From Novosphingobium sp. (lineage in GTDB: Bacteria > Pseudomonadota > Alphaproteobacteria > Sphingomonadales > Sphingomonadaceae), in the NCBI GenBank assembly GCA_029247785.1, contig JAQWKP010000110.1:1-36567 (forward strand): 36,567 bases of DNA. Direction: 5' to 3'. The position numbers and the translations under genes were made by a program. Shown piece after piece: positions 9,424 to 17,246 of the stretch (positions within the stretch are counted from its first letter, which is position 1; every line of letters begins with the position of its first letter). A model generated the notes under the pieces. It did not search any database. It saw only the letters and a program-made list of their open reading frames with translations, and was not told where the DNA came from.

Positions 9424-9963
9424 ATGAAGTCTCTCGATGACCTTAAGGGCCTGATTCGCTCGATTCCGGATTTCCCGAAGCCGGGCATTCTGTTTCGCGA
9501 TATCACCACGCTGATTGGCCATGGCGATGGCTTTGCAGACGCGGTGGCGCATCTCGAGCAGCGGGTGCAGCAAGTGGACGGCGAAGCCATAGCCGGGATC
9601 GAGGCGCGCGGCTTCATATTCGGCGCTGCGGTCGCTGCCGGGCTACGCTTGCCGTTCCTGCAGATACGCAAGCCGGGCAAGCTCCCGGTTCCGGTTCTCG
9701 CGATCGACTATGCGCTGGAATATGGGACCGACACGCTGGAGATCGATCCCGGTTCTGTCCCTTCCGCCGGCAAGGTTGTCCTGATCGACGATCTCATCGC
9801 GACCGGCGGCACAGCGACCGCCGCTACGGAGCTCCTGGTCAGGGCGGGAGCGACAATCGACCACGCCTTATTCGTGATCGACCTCCCCGATCTCGGCGGT
9901 GCCGAGCGCCTGCGCGCGAAGGGCCTTTCGGTCGATGCCCTGATGGGTTTCCCAGGGCATTAG
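9424..9963 (+). CDS. apt: Adenine phosphoribosyltransferase
   Basis: A 179-residue type I phosphoribosyltransferase that converts adenine and PRPP to AMP in purine salvage. The ATG at 9424 gives the family-typical start with LIRSIPDFPKPGILFRDIT. GIEARGFIFGAAVA is the adenine-side loop, and VVLIDDLIATGGTATAA is the PRPP-binding motif. The frame is open for 54 further codons upstream, but these overlap petC and show no homology. No terminator is evident between petC and apt, so read-through from petABC is possible. It converges with the malonyl-CoA decarboxylase gene across a 38-base gap. Confidence 0.95.
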   Translation: MKSLDDLKGLIRSIPDFPKPGILFRDITTLIGHGDGFADAVAHLEQRVQQVDGEAIAGIEARGFIFGAAVAAGLRLPFLQIRKPGKLPVPVLAIDYALEYGTDTLEIDPGSVPSAGKVVLIDDLIATGGTATAATELLVRAGATIDHALFVIDLPDLGGAERLRAKGLSVDALMGFPGH

Positions 9964-10001
9964 GGTTCGTCAGACCGGAATTGACGCCGTTTTCATGAAT
10001 C

Positions 10002-11312
10002 TCAAGCGGCGATGTCTTCGCTGACCGCTTTGTCCTTGCCCTTTTTCGTACCGCTGCCTTCGGCCAATGTCTGGACTGCCTTGGACGTGGCGACGGTGCC
10101 AAGCTCCGTCAGGGCAAAGTGATTCGCCTCGATTTCCGATAGATCGTAGACATAATTGACCATCACCCCGTGGGCCTGGCGTTGCCCGTTCCTGGACAGG
10201 TCGGCATTGGCGTGGATCGCTTCGAGACGCGCGCCGTTACCAAGATGAAATCTCGCCACTGGATCGAGGGGTTGGCCGGACTGGTGTTTGGCGTAGGCCA
10301 GATATTGCGCGGTCAGTGTTCGCAACCGCTTGGGGCCCGGAACCTTGGTGCTCTCGCCCTGAGACTTGGCAAGCCATTTCGCGAAACCTGGCACCGGAGA
10401 CAAGGTGGCAAAGGTCTTCAGCTGCGGAAGCTCTTCCTGGAGCAGGCCGACAACGCGCTTGATCAGGTAGTTTCCGAAGGGAATACCCTTCAGGCCTTCC
10501 TGGCAGTTCGAGATCGAGTAGAAAATCGCGCAACTGGCTTCGCTTCGCGGAGTCACCTTGCGCTCTTCGGCAATGATCTCGTGGATCGTACTCGGCAAAT
10601 CGCGGGTCAGGGCCACTTCGACGAATATCAGCGGGTCGTCCGCCATCTGCGGATGGAAAAAGCCATAGCAGCGCCGATCGATCGGCTCGACTCGCCGTCG
10701 CAAATCCTCCCAACCATCTATCTGGTGCACCGCTTCATATTTGATGATGCGCTCAAGCATCCGTGCGGGCGAATCCCAACGAATCCTACGGAGCTCCAGA
10801 AAGCCGACATTGAACCAGGATGTGAATGCTGTCTCGATAACTTCATCAAGTGACTTGATGCCAGGCGTTTTCCTGGGAATGGCAAGCAGGTCTTCGCGCA
10901 TCCTCAGCAGGCGCTGCATTCCTTGTGGTGCAAGGTTGAGCGATCGAATCAGCCTGTCACCGGGCGGCTCGGTCGCGGCGTTGAGCGCATGGGCTGAATT
11001 CTCGTCCCGCTTCTCGGTCCAGGTGGCAACTGCCTTGTCGATCGCCTCCGTGTCATAGGGTTGCAGGTCATGCACCTTCTCGAGGAACTGCTGCCGCGCG
11101 GCCAGATCGCTGGCTTCGTACAGGTCGAAAAATGCCGAAGCCAGGGCGGGTCCTGAAGCCCGGCCGCGCAAGGACAGCAGGGCATTCGCCAGATCGAGCA
11201 GGCTCTCGCTGCTCGCCCGACGAGGCGCAACACCAACCCTGCTGAGCAATTTGCCCAGACCCGAATTCATCAAGAGATCGAGCGGATTTCTGCGCCTTGC
11301 GGTTGTATTCAT
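10002..11312 (-). CDS. Malonyl-CoA decarboxylase
   Basis: A 436-residue protein matching the MLYCD/MatA-type family, which decarboxylates malonyl-CoA to acetyl-CoA. The N-terminal helical domain (about residues 60-180) is followed by the GNAT-like catalytic domain. The active-site region FYSISNCQEGLKGIPFGNYL (264-283) corresponds to the catalytic-serine loop, and PVARFHLGNGARLE has the catalytic His356. The C-terminal tail is lysine-rich. No malonate transporter or malonyl-CoA synthetase lies nearby, so the role may be removal of excess malonyl-CoA rather than malonate use; that is inference. The Shine-Dalgarno is weak. The upstream region (11313-11828) contains two related palindromic elements. 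Confidence 0.93.
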   Translation of the reverse strand: MNTTARRRNPLDLLMNSGLGKLLSRVGVAPRRASSESLLDLANALLSLRGRASGPALASAFFDLYEASDLAARQQFLEKVHDLQPYDTEAIDKAVATWTEKRDENSAHALNAATEPPGDRLIRSLNLAPQGMQRLLRMREDLLAIPRKTPGIKSLDEVIETAFTSWFNVGFLELRRIRWDSPARMLERIIKYEAVHQIDGWEDLRRRVEPIDRRCYGFFHPQMADDPLIFVEVALTRDLPSTIHEIIAEERKVTPRSEASCAIFYSISNCQEGLKGIPFGNYLIKRVVGLLQEELPQLKTFATLSPVPGFAKWLAKSQGESTKVPGPKRLRTLTAQYLAYAKHQSGQPLDPVARFHLGNGARLEAIHANADLSRNGQRQAHGVMVNYVYDLSEIEANHFALTELGTVATSKAVQTLAEGSGTKKGKDKAVSEDIAA

Positions 11313-11573
11313 GGAATTGTCAGCCTGGTCCCTGTTCTGTCGAAGGCACTGTGAAGCAGTTATCGCCGTAATTTTGCATAGATATCACGAATTTCATAAC
11401 CAAAATGTGACAGCCTGTTCCAGAATTTCCTCCAGCGGCAAGGCTGGAATCTGCGTGCAGCGCGCCTTTACCGGAAATGTCATGCATCACGCGAAACTTC
11501 ACTCCGATCCAGCAAGCAGGGAGAAGAAAAGCCTGATTTCCGCCCAAATTGATGTTTTCGAACTTCGCCCGTA

Positions 11574-11587
11574 TGACATCTGTAGAC
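11574..11587 (-). promoter_or_regulatory. Candidate palindromic operator, copy 1 (BlaI/CopY-like)
   Basis: On the minus strand this reads GTCTACAGATGTCA, an imperfect palindrome close to the CTACAnnTGTAG type bound by BlaI/MecI/CopY winged-helix repressors. It lies about 260 bases upstream of the malonyl-CoA decarboxylase start. It shares GTCTAC-x-GATGT with the second copy about 104 bases away. No regulator of this family is in the window. The assignment rests on pattern alone. Confidence 0.3.
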
Positions 11588-11677
11588 TGTGTCAGAATGA
11601 AGTCACGCCACCCCCAATTTCTCCAGTGAATCGAAATGGTTGCCTTGGTACGCTGGGGTGGGTCTGGTCTTTGCAAA

Positions 11678-11692
11678 GTCTACCGATGTAGG
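11678..11692 (+). promoter_or_regulatory. Candidate palindromic operator, copy 2 (BlaI/CopY-like)
   Basis: GTCTACCGATGTAGG contains the perfect palindrome CTAC-CGAT-GTAG (11680-11691). It resembles copy 1 (GTCTACAGATGTCA on the minus strand) but in the opposite orientation. Both lie in the otherwise empty region upstream of malonyl-CoA decarboxylase. Two similar elements 104 bases apart suggest a dimeric regulator, but chance cannot be excluded. Confidence 0.3.
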
Positions 11693-11773
11693 AAAGCCTT
11701 TGCCATGGCGCGGTTGGCGGATGTTTGTCCCTGTTCGCCGTCGGTGTCGGCCCTCCGGTCCTGCAATAAATGA

Positions 11774-11799
11774 GGGGCAGAACCTTGCGGTCCCGCCCC
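11774..11799 (-). terminator. Hairpin terminator after the CsgG-like gene
   Basis: Read on the minus strand, GGGGCGGGACC and GGTTCTGCCCC form an 11-base-pair stem (two G-U pairs) around a GCAA tetraloop. It is followed by the T-rich CTCATTTATT. It begins 30 bases after the CsgG-like stop codon, the position expected of an intrinsic terminator. Confidence 0.7.
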
Positions 11800-11828
11800 C
11801 CTTTGTTCGGCCCAGATGTCTAAGCGAC

Positions 11829-12593
11829 TTATTCAGCCAGAGGCGCTGCTGCTGAAGCGTCCGCCGGAAGTCCGCCAAGTTGCGAGACCATCTTGGTGTA
11901 GGCGTCAAGATAGGCGAGGACGATGATCTGCCCGATCTTGGTGTTCTGATAGCCTGCGCCACCTGCAGCGGCCAAGGTGCCGCCGAACAGGCCGCCGCCG
12001 CCGCCGCCGAAGCTTACGTCGGACTTGCGAGCATAGCCTTCGACCAGGGCTTCTTCGACTGTGGTGCGTGCATTGACGATTGAGAGCGTGACATTGGCCT
12101 CGCCCTTCTTGACCTTGATGCCGCCCAGAAGGCCGCCGAAGCTGCGCCCGCCTAGCATGCCGCCCAGAGCGCCGCCAAAGCCGCCGCCGCCCGAATTGTT
12201 GTTGGTGCTGACGATGTCAGGCTGGAGGAAGTAATCCGCCGCCTTCACTTGCCGCTTGCCGATATTCGAACCGTATTGCAATTCGCCCTGGTCAGCCAGA
12301 GCGCGTTCCATCGCGCGGTTTTGCAGCGACCGGCCGCGATTGACCAGCGTGAAGCAGCCTGATTTCTGCACAAATACGCGCAGGATTGCTTCCGGGCTGC
12401 CCAGGCTCATCTGGCGCCACCACTTGTTGTCGGGTTCGACGATCGCCACGACGCCGAGGTTGCGGTAGCACTGCGGGATTTCTTGCGTAGCACGCTCTTG
12501 CTTCTTGCGGGCCGATGACTTGCTGGCCGCTGTTGCGCTGGTTCCGGTTAGTGCAACGGCCGCTGCGGCCACTGCCAACATAATCTTTTTCAT
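11829..12593 (-). CDS. CsgG/HfaB-like exported protein with glycine-rich loops
   Basis: A 254-residue protein with a cleavable Sec signal (MKKIMLAVAAAAVALTGTSATAA, cut near residue 23). The mature part resembles the CsgG/HfaB domain: FTLVNRGRSLQNRAMERALA (81-100), VKAADYFLQPDIVSTN, ANVTLSIVNARTTVEEALVEG and a C-terminal YLDAYTKMV helix. CsgG is a lipoprotein secretion pore for curli, and HfaB acts in holdfast attachment. This protein has no lipobox cysteine. The positions of the two CsgG membrane hairpins carry glycine-rich stretches instead (about 134-158 and 195-214), so pore formation is uncertain. GAAGGGA precedes the ATG. panC lies 96 bases upstream on the same strand; a 6-base inverted repeat (GAGGTC/GACCTC, 12646-12673) sits in that gap. 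Function unknown. Confidence 0.75.
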   Translation of the reverse strand: MKKIMLAVAAAAVALTGTSATAASKSSARKKQERATQEIPQCYRNLGVVAIVEPDNKWWRQMSLGSPEAILRVFVQKSGCFTLVNRGRSLQNRAMERALADQGELQYGSNIGKRQVKAADYFLQPDIVSTNNNSGGGGFGGALGGMLGGRSFGGLLGGIKVKKGEANVTLSIVNARTTVEEALVEGYARKSDVSFGGGGGGLFGGTLAAAGGAGYQNTKIGQIIVLAYLDAYTKMVSQLGGLPADASAAAPLAE

Positions 12594-12689
12594 GGGTAAT
12601 ATCCCTTCTGCTTCACTCTTTTCCGCGTCTGGGCGGCCAAGTTCTGAGGTCAGTCAATACCGACAAAGACCTCTCGGGAAAACCCCGAC

Positions 12690-13565
12690 TTATGTGATAT
12701 TTGCCACCCCGTCATGGCCAACTGGCATATTGTCGATTAACCGAGCGTGACCGATCCGGGCCGCAACTATAAGGCGGCCCCGCGCGCTACGCAGGGCCTC
12801 GAGCGAGGCAAGGCTGCTGGCTTCGCGCAATTCGGCATAGTCAACGCTGGCGAAGCCGCCAGCGACCAGGCTCTGCTCAAGCTGGCTGAGGCAGGCCGCA
12901 ACTTCCCCACCCGCTTCGATCCGGCTGATTGCTTCACGCATGGCACGAGGCAGAATGGCCGCTCTCAAGCGATCCTCGGCCGAAAGATAGGCGTTGCGCG
13001 AACTCATCGCCAAGCCATCTGCCTCGCGAACGGTGGGCACGCCAATGATCTGCTCGGCATGGGGATGAGTGAAATCAAGATCGCGGGCCATGCGGCGAAT
13101 GACCGCGAGCTGTTGCCAATCCTTTTCGCCAAAAAAGGCACTATCGGGGCGAACCTGCTGGAACAGCTTGCACACCACGGTCGCGACGCCGTCGAAATGT
13201 CCGGGGCGATCGCCGCCGCACAGGCCCTCGCTGACGCCCGAGACTGAAATATTGGTCGCGTAACCGGCTGGATACATCACTTCCAACCCTGGGGCCCACA
13301 CCAGCGAAACGCCTTCGCTGGCCAGCAGATCGCAATCGCGCTTGAGCTGGCGAGGATAGGCGTCCAGGTCCTCCCCGGCTCCGAATTGCCGCGGATTCAC
13401 GAATATCGATACTGCGACATGGGCGGCGTGCTTTGCAGCCTCTCGCACCAGCGTCAGATGGCCATCATGCAGGGCGCCCATGGTCGGGACGAGCGCGAGA
13501 GGTCCGTCCTGGCGCAGAGCATCGACCGAACGGCGTAGTGGATCAAGACGATCGATGGTTTGCAT
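12690..13565 (-). CDS. panC: Pantothenate synthetase (pantoate-beta-alanine ligase)
   Basis: A 291-residue enzyme that joins pantoate and beta-alanine with ATP to make pantothenate, the coenzyme A precursor. The HIGH-like motif PTMGALHDGH is at residues 27-36, GEKDWQQL at 146-153 is part of the pantoyl-adenylate site, and LAMSSRN at 185-191 is the KMSKS-like motif. The ATG at 13563-13565 begins MQTIDRLDPLR, with GAAGGG upstream. The frame is open for 54 more codons, but that stretch has no homology and runs into the mipZ start region. panC and mipZ are divergent across a 103-base promoter region. Confidence 0.96.
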   Translation of the reverse strand: MQTIDRLDPLRRSVDALRQDGPLALVPTMGALHDGHLTLVREAAKHAAHVAVSIFVNPRQFGAGEDLDAYPRQLKRDCDLLASEGVSLVWAPGLEVMYPAGYATNISVSGVSEGLCGGDRPGHFDGVATVVCKLFQQVRPDSAFFGEKDWQQLAVIRRMARDLDFTHPHAEQIIGVPTVREADGLAMSSRNAYLSAEDRLRAAILPRAMREAISRIEAGGEVAACLSQLEQSLVAGGFASVDYAELREASSLASLEALRSARGRLIVAARIGHARLIDNMPVGHDGVANIT

Positions 13566-13668
13566 GGCGCGAAGCCCTTCGATAAGACCGGTCGACCGGC
13601 AAGCAAACAGCTGACTAGCCTCGGCTCGCCGTCGCAAGCAACCCTTTGAAAGATTGAGGCTGATTTCC

Positions 13669-14478
13669 GTGCCTACGCATCGTATCGTTTTTGCGAATGA
13701 AAAGGGTGGTACTGGCAAGTCGACCACAGCCGTCCATGTCGCGATCGCGCTTGCCTATCGCGGTGCCCGCGTCGCGGCAATTGATCTCGATCCGCGCCAG
13801 CGCACGCTGTTCCGCTATCTCGAGAATCGAGCCGAAACAGAAGGTCGTCGCGGTATCAGCCTGCCAGGTGTTCGATTTGGCGTGTTCGCCGGCGAGACGG
13901 TTGAAGACCTCGATGCGATGTCCCTCGAGATATCCGAAGGGCATGATTTCCTGGTGATCGATACGCCGGGCCGCGACGATGTTTTCGCACGTTATGCGGC
14001 GACGGAAGCGGATACGCTGGTGACGCCTCTTAATGACAGTTTTGTCGATTTCGACCTGATCGGGCAGGTCGACGCTGAGAATTTTCGGGTGAAGCGGCTG
14101 AGCTTTTATTCCGAGCTTATCTGGGAAGCCCGCAAAAAGCGTGCGATGGCGACAATCAGGGACCAGCGCCGCGAAATGGACTGGGTGGTGGTGCGTAACC
14201 GCACCCAGCATGTCGAGGCGCGCAACCAGCGGCGGCTCAACAAGGCTCTCACGGAATTGTCGAAGCGAGTCGGCTTTCGGGTGGCAAATGGATTGTCCGA
14301 GCGGGTGATTTATCGCGAGCTGTTTCCATCCGGTCTGACGCTGCTCGACAAGGGCCAATTGGGTGAACTTGGCACCAGCCACCTGGTTGCCCGACAGGAA
14401 CTTCGTGAACTGGTTGCACGCCTCAACCTGCCTGTGCATTCGCAGCCGGGGCTGGGAATGGCAAGGGCATTGGCATGA
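13669..14478 (+). CDS. mipZ: Division-plane positioning ATPase MipZ (ParA/MinD family)
   Basis: A 269-residue ParA-like ATPase. MipZ of alphaproteobacteria binds the ParB-centromere complex, forms a polar gradient and inhibits FtsZ ring formation away from midcell. The deviant Walker A box NEKGGTGKST is at residues 10-19. AIDLDPRQRTLFRYLENR, LVIDTPGRDD, TPLNDSFVDFDLIG and MDWVVVRNR are characteristic of MipZ rather than plasmid ParA. The GTG at 13669 is preferred because TTGAGG lies about 9 bases upstream; that TTG (13654) is an alternative start adding five residues. The gene ends in ATGA, overlapping the J-domain gene by four bases. Confidence 0.93.
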   Translation: MPTHRIVFANEKGGTGKSTTAVHVAIALAYRGARVAAIDLDPRQRTLFRYLENRAETEGRRGISLPGVRFGVFAGETVEDLDAMSLEISEGHDFLVIDTPGRDDVFARYAATEADTLVTPLNDSFVDFDLIGQVDAENFRVKRLSFYSELIWEARKKRAMATIRDQRREMDWVVVRNRTQHVEARNQRRLNKALTELSKRVGFRVANGLSERVIYRELFPSGLTLLDKGQLGELGTSHLVARQELRELVARLNLPVHSQPGLGMARALA

Positions 14479-14762
14479 TACGATTGCTCTACCTTGCAGT
14501 GGCGGTGTGCCTTGCCTGCAAATTCCTGTTCGGGCGCTGGCCGTGGGACTATCTTCGCCCCCCGTCGACCCGCTCTCAGGCATTGTTTCGTGCCCGCAAG
14601 CTACTGGCCGTGCGTTCCGATGCGTCGCGGGCCGAAGTGCTGGATGCCCATAAGCGCCTGATAACCGTGGTCCATCCCGACAAAGGCGGCAGCAACAGCC
14701 AGGTGCATGAAGCAAATGCCGCGCGTGATCTGCTGTTGGATGAATTACCGGACGGCAATTGA
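14475..14762 (+). CDS. Small membrane-anchored J-domain protein
   Basis: A 95-residue protein with one N-terminal transmembrane segment (residues 3-20) followed by a compact DnaJ domain. The HPD tripeptide that stimulates Hsp70 ATPase is at 67-69 in VVHPDKGGS. This size and layout resembles the TIM14/Pam18-like J proteins, with the J domain on the cytoplasmic side. It overlaps mipZ by four bases (ATGA), so the two are probably translationally coupled, and pgmG begins 9 bases downstream. A DnaK partner is likely but is not in the window. The client is unknown. Confidence 0.85.
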   Translation: MIRLLYLAVAVCLACKFLFGRWPWDYLRPPSTRSQALFRARKLLAVRSDASRAEVLDAHKRLITVVHPDKGGSNSQVHEANAARDLLLDELPDGN

Positions 14763-14771
14763 GGAAGATAT

Positions 14772-16175
14772 ATGAGTCACGATTTCCACCCCACGGTGCT
14801 TAGGGAATATGACATTCGCGGCATCGCCGGGGAGACGCTGGGCGAAGATGACGCGCGGGCGATTGGTCGTGGCTTCGCAACGCTTCTTCGGGAAGCTGGC
14901 GGCCGAAAGGTGGCCGTGGCCTATGATGGGCGGACAAGCTCGCCAATTCTGGAACAGGCGCTGGTCGAGGGGCTCAATGCTAGCGGAGTAGACGTGGTCC
15001 GTGTCGGCATGGGACCAACCCCGATGCTCTATTATGCGGAAGCCTCAGCCGAAGATGTAGATGGCGGCATTCAGATAACTGGCAGCCACAATCCCGCCAA
15101 TTATAATGGCTTCAAGATGGTATTTCAGGGCCGGCCGTTTTTTGGGCAGGATATACAGGGGCTCGGTCGGATGGCTGCGCAGGGAGCGTGGTTCGACGGC
15201 GATGGCGTCAGCGAGACGCGCGAGGTCCTCGGCGCTTATGTCGACCGTCTCCTCGAAGGCCTAGCCGAGATCGGCGACGATCACCTGTCCGGACTTCGGG
15301 TCGGCTGGGACGCGGGCAACGGTGCCGCCGGTCCTGCTCTGGAATTGCTCGCCGCCCGGCTGCCGGGGGAGCACCACCTTCTTTACACGGAAGTTGACGG
15401 GTCTTTTCCTAATCATCATCCAGATCCTACCGAGGAAAAAAACCTCGCAGACCTGAAGGGGCTCGTCGCGGCAAAGAAGCTCGATTTCGGAATAGCTTTC
15501 GATGGCGACGGTGATCGGATCGGCGCGGTGGACAGCACAGGCCGGGTCATCTGGGGCGACCAATTGCTGATGATTTATGCCGAAGACCTGCTGCAGATAC
15601 TGCCTGGATCCACGATTATCGCCGATGTGAAGGCTTCCAGGGCGCTGTTCGATCTTGTCGAAGGCCTGGGCGGCAAGCCGGTGATGTGGAAAACCGGCCA
15701 TAGCCTGATTAAAACCAAAATGAAGGAAACCGGTTCCCCTCTGGCCGGTGAAATGAGCGGGCACGTCTTTTTCGCCGACCACTATTATGGCTTTGATGAC
15801 GCGCTCTATGCGGCAGTGCGGTTGATGGCGGCCTCCTCAAGGCTCGGAAAATCCGTCACCGAACTGCGCGACGCGATGCCCAATGTGCTCAACACACCCG
15901 AAATGCGGTTCCAGGTGGATGAGGCTCGTAAGTTCGAGGCGATAGAGGAAGTCAGGCTGCGGCTTTCGGGCAGTGATGCAGACGTCAACGGCACAGATGG
16001 CGTACGCGTTACGACCGAAGATGGCTGGTGGTTATTGCGCGCGTCAAACACGCAGGATGTGCTTGTTGCTCGCGCCGAATCCGAAACCAGCGAAGGGCTC
16101 GCGCGGCTGATGGCGCAAATCGACGAGCAACTGGCAGCATCGGGTCTCGAACGCGGCCCCCAGGCAGGGCACTAG
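14772..16175 (+). CDS. pgmG: Phosphomannomutase/phosphoglucomutase (PgmG/ManB type)
   Basis: A 467-residue alpha-D-phosphohexomutase that interconverts 1- and 6-phosphates of mannose and/or glucose, feeding surface polysaccharide synthesis. All four domain signatures are present: the phosphoserine loop ITGSHNPANYNGF (Ser105), the metal loop FDGDGDRIG (Asp244, Asp246, Asp248), the sugar-binding GEMSGHVFFAD and the phosphate-binding RASNTQDVLVARAE near the C-terminus. The gene name is given by analogy with the bifunctional enzyme of sphingomonads; substrate preference cannot be read from sequence. AGGAAG lies just upstream of the ATG, and the gene sits 9 bases after the J-domain gene, probably in one operon with mipZ. 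Confidence 0.92.
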   Translation: MSHDFHPTVLREYDIRGIAGETLGEDDARAIGRGFATLLREAGGRKVAVAYDGRTSSPILEQALVEGLNASGVDVVRVGMGPTPMLYYAEASAEDVDGGIQITGSHNPANYNGFKMVFQGRPFFGQDIQGLGRMAAQGAWFDGDGVSETREVLGAYVDRLLEGLAEIGDDHLSGLRVGWDAGNGAAGPALELLAARLPGEHHLLYTEVDGSFPNHHPDPTEEKNLADLKGLVAAKKLDFGIAFDGDGDRIGAVDSTGRVIWGDQLLMIYAEDLLQILPGSTIIADVKASRALFDLVEGLGGKPVMWKTGHSLIKTKMKETGSPLAGEMSGHVFFADHYYGFDDALYAAVRLMAASSRLGKSVTELRDAMPNVLNTPEMRFQVDEARKFEAIEEVRLRLSGSDADVNGTDGVRVTTEDGWWLLRASNTQDVLVARAESETSEGLARLMAQIDEQLAASGLERGPQAGH

Positions 16176-16367
16176 CTCGCCTTTTGAGCAGTACGCCGGT
16201 CTGGCACACGGACGCCCCTGTCCGAGGGTCATTCGCAAACGGGGGGATCTGCACCGCCGTGGGACCATGGCCGTGGCAATTGTCACTACGTCGATGTGTG
16301 GGATGCCACCGACCATAGCGGAGCATTACGCCACAAGTCTTGCATCAAACGCAAGAGGAGTGACGAC

Positions 16368-17084
16368 ATGTTGAATTCTGCATTGAAGATGAGCCTTATC
16401 GCCGTTCTGGGCGTAACCACCGCAATTGTGCCGGTCTCTGCGTCGATGGCGCAGAACGCCAAGAATACCACACGCACCGGCCAGGTCTTGACGGGTGCCA
16501 GCAAGGTCGGCTCTGGGCCGGTAATCTACCGCTATCAGCGACGTGTGTTGGCCAAGCCAGTCAGGCAGTCCAGACAATCGACACCAGCGAAGCAGGTTAA
16601 ACCAGCGACGCGATATACGATTCCCACGAAATACCAGCGAATCAATTCGCCCCAGCTTCGCCGCAATGTCAGGGTCTTGCCTTCCGCATGGCGGAGTGCG
16701 CAGCCGGTCCGACGGGCGGCTCCGGTCCGCCAGCCGGTTAGACGAGCGACACCCCGTCCCACACCTCGGCCCGTCAATATGACCCCTAGGCGCCCAGTCG
16801 AGATGGGTCCGGCGAGAGGTGCTATCGGAACGCCGATACGGCTTCGAATCAACCAGAATTTCGGAGCATCTCCAGCCATTTTGTCGTTCAAGGCTGTGGT
16901 GTCCCGCGGCGTGCCGGCGCGGGTCCATGCTCGCCTGTCGGGCGGTGGCTCCAATTTCTCCATCCCGGCCCCGATCCAGCTTTGCATTCAGGGCGGTGGA
17001 ACCTGGCAGGCCGAACTTGTGCTTTCCAATGGACGCAACCTTGGCGTAGTGGGTTCGTTCACGCCGACCAACTGCCCGCGCTGA
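16368..17084 (+). CDS. Exported Arg/Pro-rich protein of unknown function
   Basis: A 238-residue protein that I do not recognise. An N-terminal signal sequence (residues 1-28) ends in SMA before Gln29. Residues 55-150 are strongly basic and proline-rich, with repeated PVR/PRP units (AQPVRRAAPVRQPVRRATPR at 111-130) and almost no acidic residues. Residues 155-238 look like a small beta-rich domain with two cysteines (206 and 236) that could form a disulfide. Codons such as AGA, AGG, CGA and CCA are unusually common compared with neighbours. GAGGAG is 7 bases upstream of the ATG, just after a small CTTGC/GCAAG inverted repeat (16339-16355). A strong terminator follows at 17128-17157. It may bind an anionic polymer at the surface; that is a guess from charge. 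Confidence 0.75.
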   Translation: MLNSALKMSLIAVLGVTTAIVPVSASMAQNAKNTTRTGQVLTGASKVGSGPVIYRYQRRVLAKPVRQSRQSTPAKQVKPATRYTIPTKYQRINSPQLRRNVRVLPSAWRSAQPVRRAAPVRQPVRRATPRPTPRPVNMTPRRPVEMGPARGAIGTPIRLRINQNFGASPAILSFKAVVSRGVPARVHARLSGGGSNFSIPAPIQLCIQGGGTWQAELVLSNGRNLGVVGSFTPTNCPR

Positions 17085-17127
17085 GCGATTGCGCTTGGCA
17101 GCTACGGGCAGATTTGTCCTGCATCGA

Positions 17128-17157
17128 GAGCCAGCGGCACTGTCCTGCCGCTGGCTC
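17128..17157 (+). terminator. Strong hairpin terminator after the Arg/Pro-rich gene
   Basis: A perfect 12-base-pair inverted repeat (GAGCCAGCGGCA and TGCCGCTGGCTC) with the loop CTGTCC, followed by CTTGATT. It begins 43 bases after the stop at 17084 and separates this gene from the helicase gene. The T-run is short, but the stem is very stable. Confidence 0.75.
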
Positions 17158-17246
17158 CTTGATTCCGAGGAAAGCTGGACGAGCAACGGGAATTCGTAAC
17201 GGAGCGCAGGGTTGGCGGCTGGCGGTGGCTGGGGCAGAGTGTCGGT

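Larger units (their letters stand above)
11313..11828. other. 516-base non-coding region upstream of malonyl-CoA decarboxylase
   Basis: This gap separates the CsgG-like gene (ending at 11829, minus strand) from the malonyl-CoA decarboxylase start. It contains the CsgG-like gene's terminator (11774-11799) and two similar CTACnGATGT elements (11574-11587 and 11678-11692). The decarboxylase promoter should lie here but I cannot place it. Open frames within the gap (for example minus 11320-11676) have no ribosome-binding site, no recognisable domain and poor codon pattern, so I do not call them genes. A decayed gene or a small RNA cannot be excluded. Confidence 0.5.

Noticed and set aside
11320..11962. 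Minus-strand open frames (11320-11676 and 11603-11962) in and beside the gap upstream of malonyl-CoA decarboxylase
   Set aside because: The longer one overlaps the CsgG-like gene and crosses its terminator; neither has a ribosome-binding site or domain. The tail AYQGNHFDSLEKLGVA looked protein-like but I could not link it to any family.
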